Of a stretch of DNA of 64,000 nt, positions 37,876-46,795 are shown piece by piece. A program made the translations under genes and the position numbers. This stretch comes from Pseudoalteromonas sp. T1lg23B (GTDB taxonomy: Bacteria > Pseudomonadota > Gammaproteobacteria > Enterobacterales > Alteromonadaceae). The stretch spans positions 1,537,502 through 1,601,501 of the forward strand of contig NZ_PQBZ01000034.1 in assembly GCF_002964665.1 (NCBI RefSeq), given 5' to 3'. The notes beneath the pieces were generated by a model. It was given only the letters and a program-made list of their open reading frames with translations, was not told where the DNA came from and did no database searches. The first letter of the stretch is position 1. Every line of letters begins with the position of its first letter.

Positions 37876-39009
37876 ATGCGCATCTTGCCCAGCAAGTTAA
37901 TATTGCTTGGTCTGGCATTGGCGGTAACAACTGTTGCCGCCAATGAATCAAGAACCAAACAAGATTTAACCGAAGTACAACAAGAGCTCAAAAAGAGCCA
38001 AAAAGATTATCAGAAACAGAGAGATAAAATTGCATCTCTGCGTGCAAAGCTCAAATCGCAAGAGCTAGACATTGCCAAAAATGCCAAAGCTTTGTCTTTG
38101 ACTCAACGTGGGATCGCCGAAAATCAGCAGCAGCAATATACATTGCAAAGCGAAGCAAAGAGCTTAGAAAAGAAAAAAGCGCACTTGCAGAAACTATTGG
38201 CTGCACAGCTCAAAAGCGCTTACATGACAGGTAACCACGACTACTCAAAAATGCTTTTAAATCAAGAGCAAAGTTCAACTCTAGAGCGTACTATTAGTTA
38301 CTATGATTATTTCAATAAAGCGCGTATTAATCAGCTTGAAGAATTGAAACTTATCGTTGCTGAGCTAGACAAAAATCAGCAACAATTAAACAAAAAGCAA
38401 CAAGAACTCAAAGCATTATACGCCCAACAAGAATCGCGTCAGACTGCACTGGTTGCGGGTCAACAAGAACGTCAATCACACCTCAATGAGCTCAACAATG
38501 CCCTTGAACAAACTGCTCAAGCCATAGATTACCTAAAAGAAAATGAGCAAACTCTGATAGCGACACTTGAGGAACTCGCCAAAGTACAAGAGCCTAGTGA
38601 AATCGTTTTGGATGGATTGGCAAACAGTAAAGGACGCTTACTTTGGCCGAGTAAAGGGCGACTCAGACACCGTTTTGGTCAAAGAAAGCATGCCGGGATG
38701 AGCTGGAAAGGCGTGTTGATTCAGGCCGCAGCCGGCACACCTGTGAACAGTATCAAACAAGGCCAAGTCGTTTATGCTGATTGGTTGAATGGCTTTGGCT
38801 GGGTCATGGTCGTTGATCATGGTGAAGGCTTTATGAGTTTGTATGGACATACACAGACTTTATTAAAAGATGTGGGGGATTTAGTTAATGCTGGTGAAAC
38901 AATCGCGCTCGTTGGACAAAGCGGCGGACAATCTCGTTCTGGTCTATACTTCGAAATACGGCATAAAGGAAGCGCTGTCGATCCGGTAAAATGGTGTAAA
39001 GCAAGTTAA
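37876..39009 (+). CDS. envC: Murein hydrolase activator EnvC
   Basis: EnvC is a periplasmic division protein that is recruited by FtsEX and activates the amidases AmiA/AmiB. The 377-residue product has an N-terminal signal sequence (ILLGLALAVTTVAA), a long Gln/Lys/Glu-rich coiled coil (~25-240) and a C-terminal LytM (M23) domain. That domain is degenerate: the first motif reads KHAGMSWKG, lacking the Asp zinc ligand, so it should activate but not cleave. The SLYGHTQ and GQSRSGLYFEIRHKG segments match the family. It is coupled to gpmI upstream and ctpA downstream. Confidence 0.94.
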   Translation: MRILPSKLILLGLALAVTTVAANESRTKQDLTEVQQELKKSQKDYQKQRDKIASLRAKLKSQELDIAKNAKALSLTQRGIAENQQQQYTLQSEAKSLEKKKAHLQKLLAAQLKSAYMTGNHDYSKMLLNQEQSSTLERTISYYDYFNKARINQLEELKLIVAELDKNQQQLNKKQQELKALYAQQESRQTALVAGQQERQSHLNELNNALEQTAQAIDYLKENEQTLIATLEELAKVQEPSEIVLDGLANSKGRLLWPSKGRLRHRFGQRKHAGMSWKGVLIQAAAGTPVNSIKQGQVVYADWLNGFGWVMVVDHGEGFMSLYGHTQTLLKDVGDLVNAGETIALVGQSGGQSRSGLYFEIRHKGSAVDPVKWCKAS

Positions 39010-39047
39010 TTGATTAACCCGTGCTGCACCAAAGATTGGAGCAGCAC

Positions 39048-40274
39048 ATGAACCGACTTTTTAATCTCGAACATAACGTAGTACGCAATCATTTTGCGTG
39101 GTTTATTGTACTGCTTTGGGTTGTCATAGGCTTAAGCTTTGTTACTCCCAGCACTTTTGCCAAGCAACAATTTACCCATGAACAAGTCAATGAAATTCTG
39201 TTCCACATTCACGCTTACTATGTCGAAGATGTACCTCTTAGCCATGTTGATAAAAGTAACCTAGAGCAACTATTCACTGAGCTAGACCCCTATTCTAAAT
39301 TCCTATCAGAGACTGAACTTGAGGCCATTTTTAGCGCAGCGAATGGTCGATATACAGGGATTGGTATTGAGGTTGAAGAAATAGAAAACCGTATCGTTAT
39401 CGTCAACACATTACCCGGCTCACCTGCCGAGCTTGCAGGTATTGAAGGTGGCGATAAACTAGTCGCAATCAATGCTGAAGATGTCACAAACAAAGACATT
39501 GCACATGTCTCAAAATTACTTCAAGAAGCTGAATTTTCTACAATTAAAATTACTGTTGAACGCGCCACACAGCAACTAACATTGGCACTTCGTCGTCAGG
39601 AAATTAATTTGGAGAGCGTAACAAGCCTAATGCTCTCCAACGGCAATGGTTACATATCCCTCAATGGCTTTAATAATAATAGCTTTCACGATGTGGCCAG
39701 ACACCTAAATAAGTTAGCCTCCGAAAATGGCGAACCTTTAGCTGGGTTAGTGATTGACTTAAGAGACAATCCGGGAGGAACGCTTACCAGCGCAGTCGCA
39801 ATCTCTGACCTGTTTTTAAATGCTGGCACCATAGTGTTCACCAAAGGACGATTTTATGATGCGAATCAGCACTTTAAAGCTCAAAAAGGTGACGTGCTAA
39901 ATGGTGCGCCTGTTGTCGTCATGATCAATGAAAACTCAGCATCAGCAGCGGAGATACTGGCAGGTGCCCTACAAGACAATCACCGCGCTCTAGTGGTGGG
40001 GACTCCCTCGTATGGTAAGGGCTCGGTTCAATCACTGATCCCTATTGGTAACGGCACAACAGCCCTTAAACTGACAACTGCACGCTATTACACGCCTTCT
40101 GGACGTTCGATTGAAGGCGTAGGCATTTCGCCTGATATTACACTGACAAAGCAAATGCTTTCACATTTAAGTAAAAGCGTTATAATGACTGGTGAACAAA
40201 CAACCAGAAATGAACAACTCGTAAGACTTGATTCGCATTTGCTAAAAGCAAAACAGTTACTTAAAAAACACTAG
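39048..40274 (+). CDS. S41 family carboxy-terminal processing peptidase
   Basis: The 408-residue protease has an N-terminal signal anchor (WFIVLLWVVIGLSFV), a PDZ domain (~100-185, GIGIEVEEIENRIVIVNTLP) and an S41 catalytic domain with the nucleophile in NENSASAAEILAGAL and the general-base Lys in YGKGSVQ. CtpA-type enzymes trim periplasmic and cell-wall proteins. I chose ATG 39048, which follows TTGGAGC by 6 bases. An in-frame GTG at 39021 has no such site. It sits between envC and yibQ, where several non-enteric gammaproteobacteria carry a ctpA gene, suggesting a cell-wall role. Confidence 0.9.
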   Translation: MNRLFNLEHNVVRNHFAWFIVLLWVVIGLSFVTPSTFAKQQFTHEQVNEILFHIHAYYVEDVPLSHVDKSNLEQLFTELDPYSKFLSETELEAIFSAANGRYTGIGIEVEEIENRIVIVNTLPGSPAELAGIEGGDKLVAINAEDVTNKDIAHVSKLLQEAEFSTIKITVERATQQLTLALRRQEINLESVTSLMLSNGNGYISLNGFNNNSFHDVARHLNKLASENGEPLAGLVIDLRDNPGGTLTSAVAISDLFLNAGTIVFTKGRFYDANQHFKAQKGDVLNGAPVVVMINENSASAAEILAGALQDNHRALVVGTPSYGKGSVQSLIPIGNGTTALKLTTARYYTPSGRSIEGVGISPDITLTKQMLSHLSKSVIMTGEQTTRNEQLVRLDSHLLKAKQLLKKH

Positions 40275-40347
40275 ATTTTATAAGTGTCTACACTTCACAC
40301 AGGCGTAGATAAAAATTGAACAATAAAAAATAATAAGAAGCTCAACT

Positions 40348-41124
40348 GTGCATAAAATTTTTTGGGGAGTTTTGGTGCTTTGGCTAATCGCATTTCCAAG
40401 CGCAGCAAAACAAATTGCCATCGTTATTGATGACGTCGGCAATCATGAAAGAGATCTACAACTGCTGGATTTGCCTGGTCAGTTGTCGTTTTCAATTTTA
40501 CCCCATACCCCTTATTCTCAACAGTTTGCATTTATGGCCAGTCGTGCCAACAAAGAGTTGTTGCTCCACATTCCCATGCAATCATTACAAGAAAAGGCAC
40601 TGGGTCCCGGTGCGCTCACTCTAGATATGAATAAATGGCAGCTACAAAGTACGCTTGGACATGCGCTTGCTACCTTACCCCAAGTTAAAGGCGTCAATAA
40701 TCATATGGGGTCTGCACTCACTCAGTACGTTCAGCCGATGAAGTGGACCATGGAAGTGTTAAAAAAACGCGGTCTATTCTTTCTAGACAGCCGCACGACT
40801 GAGCACACACAGGCACAAACCGTTGCTAATTTATATGGTGTTGAAAACATTGGCCGTCATATTTTCCTTGATAACGACCCAACTTATGACGCTTTGGTGC
40901 AACAATTACAGGCCCTAAAAAGTAAAGCCGATTCTGAACAATTCGCCATCGCAATTGCACACCCTTACCCTCAAACGGTCGCCTTCCTGAAAGTGGCTTT
41001 ACCCGAGCTCGTCGCCCAAGGTTATGAATTAGTTCCTGTTTCTCAGTTAGTCGAATCAAAGTATATCCAACTGGCCGAACGTCAACAGCACCAAGCTGAA
41101 TTCTTGATCCCAACCAGCGATTAG
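40348..41124 (+). CDS. yibQ: Divergent polysaccharide deacetylase family protein (YibQ)
   Basis: A 258-residue periplasmic protein with a signal peptide (IFWGVLVLWLIAFPSAA) and a NodB-like fold: IAIVIDDVGNHERD near the start, LLLHIPMQS, GVNNHMGSALT and FFLDSRTTEHTQA. The family (DUF610) resembles polysaccharide deacetylases, but its activity is not established. The gpmI-envC-yibQ order is conserved from E. coli, here with ctpA inserted. No Shine-Dalgarno is obvious beyond AGAAG before the GTG start. Confidence 0.9.
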   Translation: MHKIFWGVLVLWLIAFPSAAKQIAIVIDDVGNHERDLQLLDLPGQLSFSILPHTPYSQQFAFMASRANKELLLHIPMQSLQEKALGPGALTLDMNKWQLQSTLGHALATLPQVKGVNNHMGSALTQYVQPMKWTMEVLKKRGLFFLDSRTTEHTQAQTVANLYGVENIGRHIFLDNDPTYDALVQQLQALKSKADSEQFAIAIAHPYPQTVAFLKVALPELVAQGYELVPVSQLVESKYIQLAERQQHQAEFLIPTSD

Positions 41125-41194
41125 TTTGATCTCGATACATGCATCACACCCAAATGTGCGTTATAACTTAATCATGATCTGTTAAAAGGAAAAG

Positions 41195-41617
41195 ATGATG
41201 TTACAAACCGTTGCTGATCTCATGACCGCAGACCCCTTTGCAGTTGACCGAAAATCTTCATTGAAGGACGCGCACGATCTGATGCGTGAAAAGAATATTC
41301 GTCATATTCCAGTGATCGATGAACAGGGCATCTTACAGGGTATGTTGACGCAAAAAATTATGATCGCGAAAGTGATGGGGATCATGGCCACATATGGCCC
41401 TAATGCATTAGAAAGAAAAGAAAAGTATACAGTCATTGAAGATATTATGGCGACCGACTTCGCCAGTATTCAACCTACTCAAAGTCTTGCTGAAGTGGCT
41501 GAGTTTTTCGTCAGTAATCGTCATGGCTGTATGCCCGTCGTAAATGAGCAAAACAAACTGCTTGGAATTTTGACGTCCTCTGATTTTGTTCGTCTAGCTG
41601 CGGCACTGCTATCTTGA
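41195..41617 (+). CDS. CBS-domain pair protein
   Basis: The 140-residue cytoplasmic protein consists almost entirely of two CBS domains (a Bateman module): VADLMTADPFAVDRKSSL with IRHIPVIDEQGILQGMLT, and IEDIMATDFASIQPTQSL with GCMPVVNEQNKLLGILTSS. Such modules bind adenine nucleotides as energy sensors, usually as part of a larger enzyme. A stand-alone copy has no defined partner. AAAGGAAAAG precedes tandem ATG codons at 41195 and 41198. A bidirectional terminator separates it from pepB. Confidence 0.9.
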   Translation: MMLQTVADLMTADPFAVDRKSSLKDAHDLMREKNIRHIPVIDEQGILQGMLTQKIMIAKVMGIMATYGPNALERKEKYTVIEDIMATDFASIQPTQSLAEVAEFFVSNRHGCMPVVNEQNKLLGILTSSDFVRLAAALLS

Positions 41618-41624
41618 TAGATAA

Positions 41625-41663
41625 AGAAATGCAGCATAAAACAGGCTGCATTTCTGGTTTTTA
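41625..41663. terminator. Bidirectional terminator between the CBS gene and pepB
   Basis: AGAAATGCAGC (41625-41635) pairs perfectly with GCTGCATTTCT (41645-41655) around a 9-base loop. TTTTT follows on the + strand and TTTAT on the - strand. Confidence 0.85.
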
Positions 41664-41665
41664 GA

Positions 41666-42961
41666 TTAAGCCTTTTCTGCCAGAGTGCGTGCCACGGTGC
41701 GCATACCCAACGTGGTTGCCCCAGCGGCCCATTGGCTACCAGCATTGTTTTGGAATGACGCAGCAAGGTCTATATGTACCCAGCCCTTACCCTCATTTGG
41801 CACAAAGCGAGATAAGAAGCCCGCCGCATTTGACGCACCACCATAGCCACCGCCTTTTTGCGCACGACTATTTGCCGTATCAGCATACGCTGACGGACAG
41901 TTATTTTGGTGCCATTTTTCCAAAGGTAGGGGCCAAGCGGCTTCGAATTCTTCACTGGCGAACTGCTGTACATCAGCAACCAACTCTTTGTCTAAGCCAA
42001 ATAACGCATTGTACTCTTGCCCCACCGCTACCAATGCCGCACCAGTCAAGGTTGCTGCATCAATGATTAACTCAGCGCCCGTTTCCCCAGCGGCCATTAG
42101 TCCATCCGCCAGCACCAAACGCCCTTCAGCGTCAGTATTAACTATCTCTACGGTTGTGCCGTTCTTGTAAGTGAGAATGTCACCCAATTTATAAGCATGA
42201 CCTGAGATCAAGTTTTCTGCACAACACAGGAATAACTTAATTCGCTTGTTGATACCACGTTGAATGGCCAGAGCTAAACCAGCTGTAACCGTTGCCGCTC
42301 CACCCATGTCACACTTCATGCCCAGCATCCCTTCGCTTGGCTTGATAGAGTAACCTCCTGAGTCAAAGGTAATCCCCTTACCAACCAATGCTGCGCTCAC
42401 TGGTGCATTCACATCACCCGTGGGATTATAATCCAGCTCTAGTAGCACAGGGGGACGCTCACTTCCTCTGCCCACTTCATGAATACCAATCCACTGCTGC
42501 TCTAATAGTGCTTTACCTTTAATAATCTGATAGCTCACATGTTCCGGCGCTAGCGATTGAATAAACTCAGCAGCTTTACCCGCTAAACTTTCTGGGTAAA
42601 TATCCTCAGCGGTGCCGTTGATCATCTGACGCGCCCAAATCGCTGAATTCTGTAACGCGATTAATTCATTCATATCTGACTGGGCATTTTCAACAAAAGT
42701 TACACCTGAAAGCTGTTTTGGACTAACAAACCCTTGGTAGAAAGCCCACTGTGACTCTGTGCACCACTGTTCACCTTGCAACTGAACATGTGTGATCCCC
42801 TGTTGCGCTAGGGTTCTTGCAGCCTTTTGAATATTTTTTAGCGTTTCATTCTCATTCAAATGAATAGTTGCGCCCATTTGATCAAAAGACAATGATGCGC
42901 CAGCCCCCCAATGAGGCGCTGCACTTTGTTCACTCAAACGAACGATAAATTTGTCAGACAT
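41666..42961 (-). CDS. pepB: M17 leucyl aminopeptidase, PepB type
   Basis: A 431-residue dizinc aminopeptidase of family M17 that releases N-terminal residues from peptides in the cytoplasm. It has VGKGITFDSGGYSIKPS with a metal-binding Lys/Asp, GMKCDMGGAATVTAG, the signature NTDAEGRLVLADGL and IIDAATLTGAALVAVG. Its length and short N-terminal domain fit PepB (E. coli 427) better than PepA (503). It is divergent from sfsA and converges on the CBS gene. Confidence 0.93.
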   Translation of the reverse strand: MSDKFIVRLSEQSAAPHWGAGASLSFDQMGATIHLNENETLKNIQKAARTLAQQGITHVQLQGEQWCTESQWAFYQGFVSPKQLSGVTFVENAQSDMNELIALQNSAIWARQMINGTAEDIYPESLAGKAAEFIQSLAPEHVSYQIIKGKALLEQQWIGIHEVGRGSERPPVLLELDYNPTGDVNAPVSAALVGKGITFDSGGYSIKPSEGMLGMKCDMGGAATVTAGLALAIQRGINKRIKLFLCCAENLISGHAYKLGDILTYKNGTTVEIVNTDAEGRLVLADGLMAAGETGAELIIDAATLTGAALVAVGQEYNALFGLDKELVADVQQFASEEFEAAWPLPLEKWHQNNCPSAYADTANSRAQKGGGYGGASNAAGFLSRFVPNEGKGWVHIDLAASFQNNAGSQWAAGATTLGMRTVARTLAEKA

Positions 42962-43042
42962 AATCCTATATACTCTTGCACTTGTTAGTGTTCTAAAGTG
43001 TACACTAGCGCGTAACTAGACCCAACCGAATGCGATCAATTG

Positions 43043-43750
43043 ATGAAATTTATCAGCCCTTTGAATAAAGCCACCCTGCTAAAACGATATAAACGATTCC
43101 TTGTAGACCTGCATTGCCAAGAGCTTGGTGAGTTCACAGTCCATTGTGCCAATACAGGAAAGATGACAGGCTGTGCAGACCCAAACTTTAATGCCTACTA
43201 CTCAACCAGTGACAATCAAAAACGTAAGTACCCACACTCGTTAGAATTAACCCAAAATACCCAAGGTGAACTAATATGTGTCAATACGAATCATGCCAAT
43301 CAGGTCGCTTATGAAGGTATTGAACAAGGCGTGGTGGATGAAGTTACAGGCTACTCCCGCATACTAAGAGAAGTAAAATATGGCCAAGAAAACAGTCGTA
43401 TCGACATTATGCTTGAGTCAGACGATAAACCAGCCTGTTACGTCGAGGTAAAGTCCGTTACTTTGCTAGAGGGGGTGCAGGGATATTTCCCAGATGCCCA
43501 GACACAACGAGGGCAAAAACACATTCGTGAGCTTATTACCTTAAAACAACAAGGAATACGAGCCGTATTATTGTTTGTGGTCATGCATGAAGGCATCAAT
43601 AGTGTTGCACCAGCCGCACACATTGACCCTGAATATGCTAGGCTGCTAACACAAGCCTGCGATGCAGGTGTAGAAGTTATAGCGTACAAAGCAGCTATTT
43701 CAGAACATGAAATCACCTTAAGTCATCAAGTACCGATTATTATAAGTTGA
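43043..43750 (+). CDS. sfsA: DNA/RNA nuclease SfsA
   Basis: SfsA was named as a sugar-fermentation stimulator and is now regarded as a nuclease. The 235-residue protein has an N-terminal OB-like part (LLKRYKRFLVDL, HCANTGKMTGC) and the restriction-endonuclease-like core with SRIDIMLES, CYVEVKSVTL and FPDAQTQRGQKHIREL. I use ATG 43043; TTG 43040 immediately before it is also in frame. sfsA upstream of dksA is a conserved arrangement. Confidence 0.93.
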   Translation: MKFISPLNKATLLKRYKRFLVDLHCQELGEFTVHCANTGKMTGCADPNFNAYYSTSDNQKRKYPHSLELTQNTQGELICVNTNHANQVAYEGIEQGVVDEVTGYSRILREVKYGQENSRIDIMLESDDKPACYVEVKSVTLLEGVQGYFPDAQTQRGQKHIRELITLKQQGIRAVLLFVVMHEGINSVAPAAHIDPEYARLLTQACDAGVEVIAYKAAISEHEITLSHQVPIIIS

Positions 43751-43925
43751 ATTTTTGAAATACGCCCTTATATCGCAGCTCATTAGAATTTCGTCTCTAA
43801 GACTGAGATGACACAGTGAATGTCATACTAAAAAATGAAAAAATATTTGCTTAGATGGGGAGATTCTGATATTTATAGCCGCCGGCGCTAGCTGGGGTAA
43901 TGTATTAAGGATTTAGGAGAATGCT

Positions 43926-44369
43926 ATGCCAGACCAAAAGAGACTGGGGTTATTGGCTCAAGCCGGTTTAGAACCTTATCAGGAAAAACCGGGCGAAGAA
44001 TACATGAATGACGCACAACGTGCGCATTTTAAAGCAATATTAGAAGCATGGCGTAAAGACCTACGTAACGAAGTAGATCGTACTAAAACGCATATGCAAG
44101 ATGAAGCGGCAAACTTTCCTGATCCTGTTGACCGTGCAGCACAAGAAGAAGAGTTTTCTCTAGAGCTACGTACGCGCGACCGTGAGCGCAAGCTGATCAA
44201 GAAAATTGAAAAAACACTGCAACTTATTGAAGACGATGACTTTGGTTACTGTGAATCATGCGGTATCGAAATTGGCATTCGTCGTTTGGAAGCTCGTCCA
44301 ACAGCCGACTTATGTGTTGACTGTAAAACACTGGCTGAAATTAAAGAAAAGCAAAACGGCCGAGGCTAA
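43926..44369 (+). CDS. dksA: RNA polymerase-binding transcription factor DksA
   Basis: DksA enters the RNA polymerase secondary channel and works with ppGpp in the stringent response. The 147-residue protein has the coiled-coil tip residues in [20 protein letters not shown] and the zinc finger CESCGIEIG (C114, C117) with [10 protein letters not shown]. Length is near that of E. coli (151). TTAGGAGAA precedes the ATG by 5 bases. It heads the conserved dksA-gluQRS-pcnB-folK-panB-panC block. Confidence 0.97.
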   Translation: MPDQKRLGLLAQAGLEPYQEKPGEEYMNDAQRAHFKAILEAWRKDLRNEVDRTKTHMQDEAANFPDPVDRAAQEEEFSLELRTRDRERKLIKKIEKTLQLIEDDDFGYCESCGIEIGIRRLEARPTADLCVDCKTLAEIKEKQNGRG

Positions 44370-44381
44370 TCTCAGCCAGTT

Positions 44382-45287
44382 ATGCTCACCCCAGCATTAT
44401 CCAATCAAGGGAGCTATCGAGGCCGATTTGCTCCCTCGCCTTCTGGCCCCCTACACTTTGGCTCACTCGTCGCAGCCCTAGGCAGCTTTCTCGCAGCCAA
44501 AAGTCAACAAGGCAAGTGGTTAGTACGCATTGAAGACATAGATACCCCCAGAGTTGTTCAAGGCGCTGATAGTGATATTTTACATACACTTGAGGCTTAC
44601 GGTTTACATTGGGACGAAACCGTCGTTTATCAAAGCCAGCGACATGCTCTTTATCAAGACGTGCAAAATGACCTGCAAAGCCAAGGCTTAGTTTATGCCT
44701 GTCAATGTACGCGCAGAGAAATTAAACAACGCGGTGGCTTTTACGACAACCACTGCCGAACACTTAATCTGCCTTTTGCCCACAACGCACTGCGTCTACA
44801 ACAGAACTTTCCTGTGAATTCCTTTACCGACCAAATCCAAGGACTCGTTAATATTCCAAACAACATTGCTCGGGAAGACTACATTATCAAACGCAGAGAT
44901 GGACTGTACGCATACCAACTGGTTGTGGTACTTGATGATATCGATCAGCAAATCACGCACGTCGTTCGAGGTGCAGATTTATTAGAACCGACAGCACGTC
45001 AACTGGGACTTTTTAAACAGTTACAACACCCTGCGCCTCAGTATGCTCACCTTCCTTTAGTTGTGAGCGAACCAGGACTGAAACTGTCCAAACAAAACCA
45101 TGCACCAGCAATTAACAAGCAAGACCCTATCCCCGCAACACTTGCAGCCTTACGATTTTTAGGACTTACTCCCCCACCAGAGGCTGAGTTTGCCAGTATA
45201 GTAGACGTCCTAAACTGGGCTATCGAATCATTTTCACTACACAAGATATCAAAAGTAACAGAAAAACCACTGAGTGATGCATATTGA
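44382..45287 (+). CDS. gluQ: Glutamyl-Q tRNA(Asp) synthetase
   Basis: GluQRS activates glutamate and attaches it to queuosine at position 34 of tRNA(Asp). The 301-residue protein is a shortened glutamyl-tRNA synthetase without the anticodon-binding domain. It shows GRFAPSPSGPLHFGSLVAAL with a HIGH-like motif, zinc-site residues CQCTRREIKQRG and NHCR, DDIDQQITHVVRGADLL and a KMSKS variant (KLSKQNHA). It starts 12 bases after dksA. Confidence 0.95.
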   Translation: MLTPALSNQGSYRGRFAPSPSGPLHFGSLVAALGSFLAAKSQQGKWLVRIEDIDTPRVVQGADSDILHTLEAYGLHWDETVVYQSQRHALYQDVQNDLQSQGLVYACQCTRREIKQRGGFYDNHCRTLNLPFAHNALRLQQNFPVNSFTDQIQGLVNIPNNIAREDYIIKRRDGLYAYQLVVVLDDIDQQITHVVRGADLLEPTARQLGLFKQLQHPAPQYAHLPLVVSEPGLKLSKQNHAPAINKQDPIPATLAALRFLGLTPPPEAEFASIVDVLNWAIESFSLHKISKVTEKPLSDAY

Positions 45288-45341
45288 TACAACAATATTT
45301 GGAGCCGTAACTTAATTTTTTGCTGTCACTGGTATATTATA

Positions 45342-45360
45342 GCGAACCTTGTAGGTTCGC
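45342..45360 (+). repeat. Perfect hairpin in the pcnB leader
   Basis: GCGAACCT (45342-45349) pairs with AGGTTCGC (45353-45360) around TGT, just after a TATATTATAG promoter-like sequence and ~50 bases before the pcnB start. There is no T tract, so it is unlikely to be a terminator. It may affect mRNA stability or translation of pcnB. Confidence 0.55.
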
Positions 45361-45396
45361 CTGCGTTATGAACGATTTCTGGCATATACACTGTTT

Positions 45397-45412
45397 TAGG
45401 AGACGGGTTATT
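45397..45412 (+). promoter_or_regulatory. Ribosome-binding site and AUU start codon of pcnB
   Basis: TAGGAG (45397-45402) is followed after 7 bases by ATT (45410-45412) in the pcnB frame. No ATG, GTG or TTG is available at a suitable distance. Reading ATT as the start reproduces the E. coli PcnB N-terminus in register (FCR at residues 8-10). E. coli pcnB is known to start at AUU, which limits its expression. Confidence 0.75.
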
Positions 45413-46795
45413 ATTTCTAAGCTATTTAAATTTTGCAGGCAATTGGTTGGCCAAAATAATTCACAGGCAGCGCCAATAACCTGCACTGAGCCAAATTTGA
45501 TCCCGCGTAGTGAACACAGTATTTCGCGCAAACAATTTAGCCCAAATGCAATCAAAGTACTCTATCGTCTAAAAGATGGCGGTTACGATGCCTATTTGGT
45601 AGGTGGTTGTATTCGAGATATCTTGTTAGGCATCGAACCTAAAGACTTTGATGTTGTGACTAACGCGACACCGGAGCAAGTTAAAAAGTTATTTCGTAAC
45701 TGCCGCTTAATCGGTCGCCGATTTAGGTTGGCACATATTGTTTTTGGTCGCGAGATTATCGAAGTCGCTACTATGCGTGGCCACCACCTAGGCCAAGACG
45801 GCAAAAATCCGATCAGTCAATCCAGTGAACATGGACAACTTCTCAGAGACAACGTGTATGGCACAATTGAAGAGGATGCTGAACGCCGTGACTTCTCTAT
45901 CAATGCGCTCTATTACTCGGTTAAAGATTTTACTATTCATGATTTTGCCAATGGCATGCAGGCCATCAAAGAACGTAAGATTGAACTGATAGGTGACCCT
46001 GAAACGCGTTATCGTGAAGATCCCGTTCGTATGCTACGCGCCGTGCGCTTTGCTACCAAATTGGATATGCATATTGCACCAGCAACCAAAGCCCCAATAA
46101 AAGAGCTGGCTGGATTGCTAAGCAATATTCCTGCTGCACGATTATTTGAAGAAACTTTGAAACTTTTTTTAAATGGTAAAGCCGAGCAGAACTTTCATAT
46201 GCTGCGTGAGTTTGGCCTGTTTAAACAGCTTTTCCCTGCGTTAGATGAAATCATCGAACAAAGTGAAACAGGCTTTGAACAACGTTTTATCGCACAAATG
46301 TTTGCAAATACAGACCTACGTATTAACGCAGATAAGAAAGTCACTCCCGCATTTGTATACGCGGCGTTACTTTGGTTTCCATTGTTAAAACGAAGCGAGC
46401 AACTGCAACAACAACAGCAGCTACCGGTATTTGATGCCTTTGCTCAGGCAATGAATCAGGTGCTTGGTGAAAATGCTCAGCATATTGCCGTGCCTAAACG
46501 TTTTACACTGGGTGCGAGAGATATCTGGCATATTCAAATGCGTCTAGACAAACGTAGTGGACAACGCGCTTATCGCCTTAGCCAACAGCCTCGATTTAAA
46601 GCCGCTTATGACTTTTTATTGTTACGTGTTGAAAGTGGAGAGCAAGAACAACAAGCGCTGGCTGATTGGTGGACCAACTATTTACAGCAAGATATCAATG
46701 GTCAAAAAGAAATGGTTCGCACGCTATCTTCTCAAGATTCTGGAAAACCTAGACGTCGTCATCGTAGAAAACCAAAGAAGAAGTCACCTGAATAA
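45410..46795 (+). CDS. pcnB: Poly(A) polymerase I PcnB
   Basis: PcnB adds 3' poly(A) tails that promote RNA decay and controls ColE1-type plasmid copy number through RNAI. From the AUU start the product is 461 residues (E. coli 465). It has the class II nucleotidyltransferase core AYLVGGCIRDILLG with the catalytic aspartates of PKDFDVVTNATPEQ, the FRNCRLIGRRFRLAHI segment, EEDAERRDFSINALYY and RYREDPVRMLRAVRFATKL. A very basic Arg/Lys-rich C-terminus (PRRRHRRKPKKK) follows. An upstream ATG (45368) has no Shine-Dalgarno. The stop overlaps the folK start (TAATG). Confidence 0.94.
   Translation: MISKLFKFCRQLVGQNNSQAAPITCTEPNLIPRSEHSISRKQFSPNAIKVLYRLKDGGYDAYLVGGCIRDILLGIEPKDFDVVTNATPEQVKKLFRNCRLIGRRFRLAHIVFGREIIEVATMRGHHLGQDGKNPISQSSEHGQLLRDNVYGTIEEDAERRDFSINALYYSVKDFTIHDFANGMQAIKERKIELIGDPETRYREDPVRMLRAVRFATKLDMHIAPATKAPIKELAGLLSNIPAARLFEETLKLFLNGKAEQNFHMLREFGLFKQLFPALDEIIEQSETGFEQRFIAQMFANTDLRINADKKVTPAFVYAALLWFPLLKRSEQLQQQQQLPVFDAFAQAMNQVLGENAQHIAVPKRFTLGARDIWHIQMRLDKRSGQRAYRLSQQPRFKAAYDFLLLRVESGEQEQQALADWWTNYLQQDINGQKEMVRTLSSQDSGKPRRRHRRKPKKKSPE

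Noticed and set aside
40275..40347. Terminator between ctpA and yibQ
   Set aside because: AAGTG-TCTA-CACTT can pair, but the stem is short and no T tract follows; the genes are likely cotranscribed.
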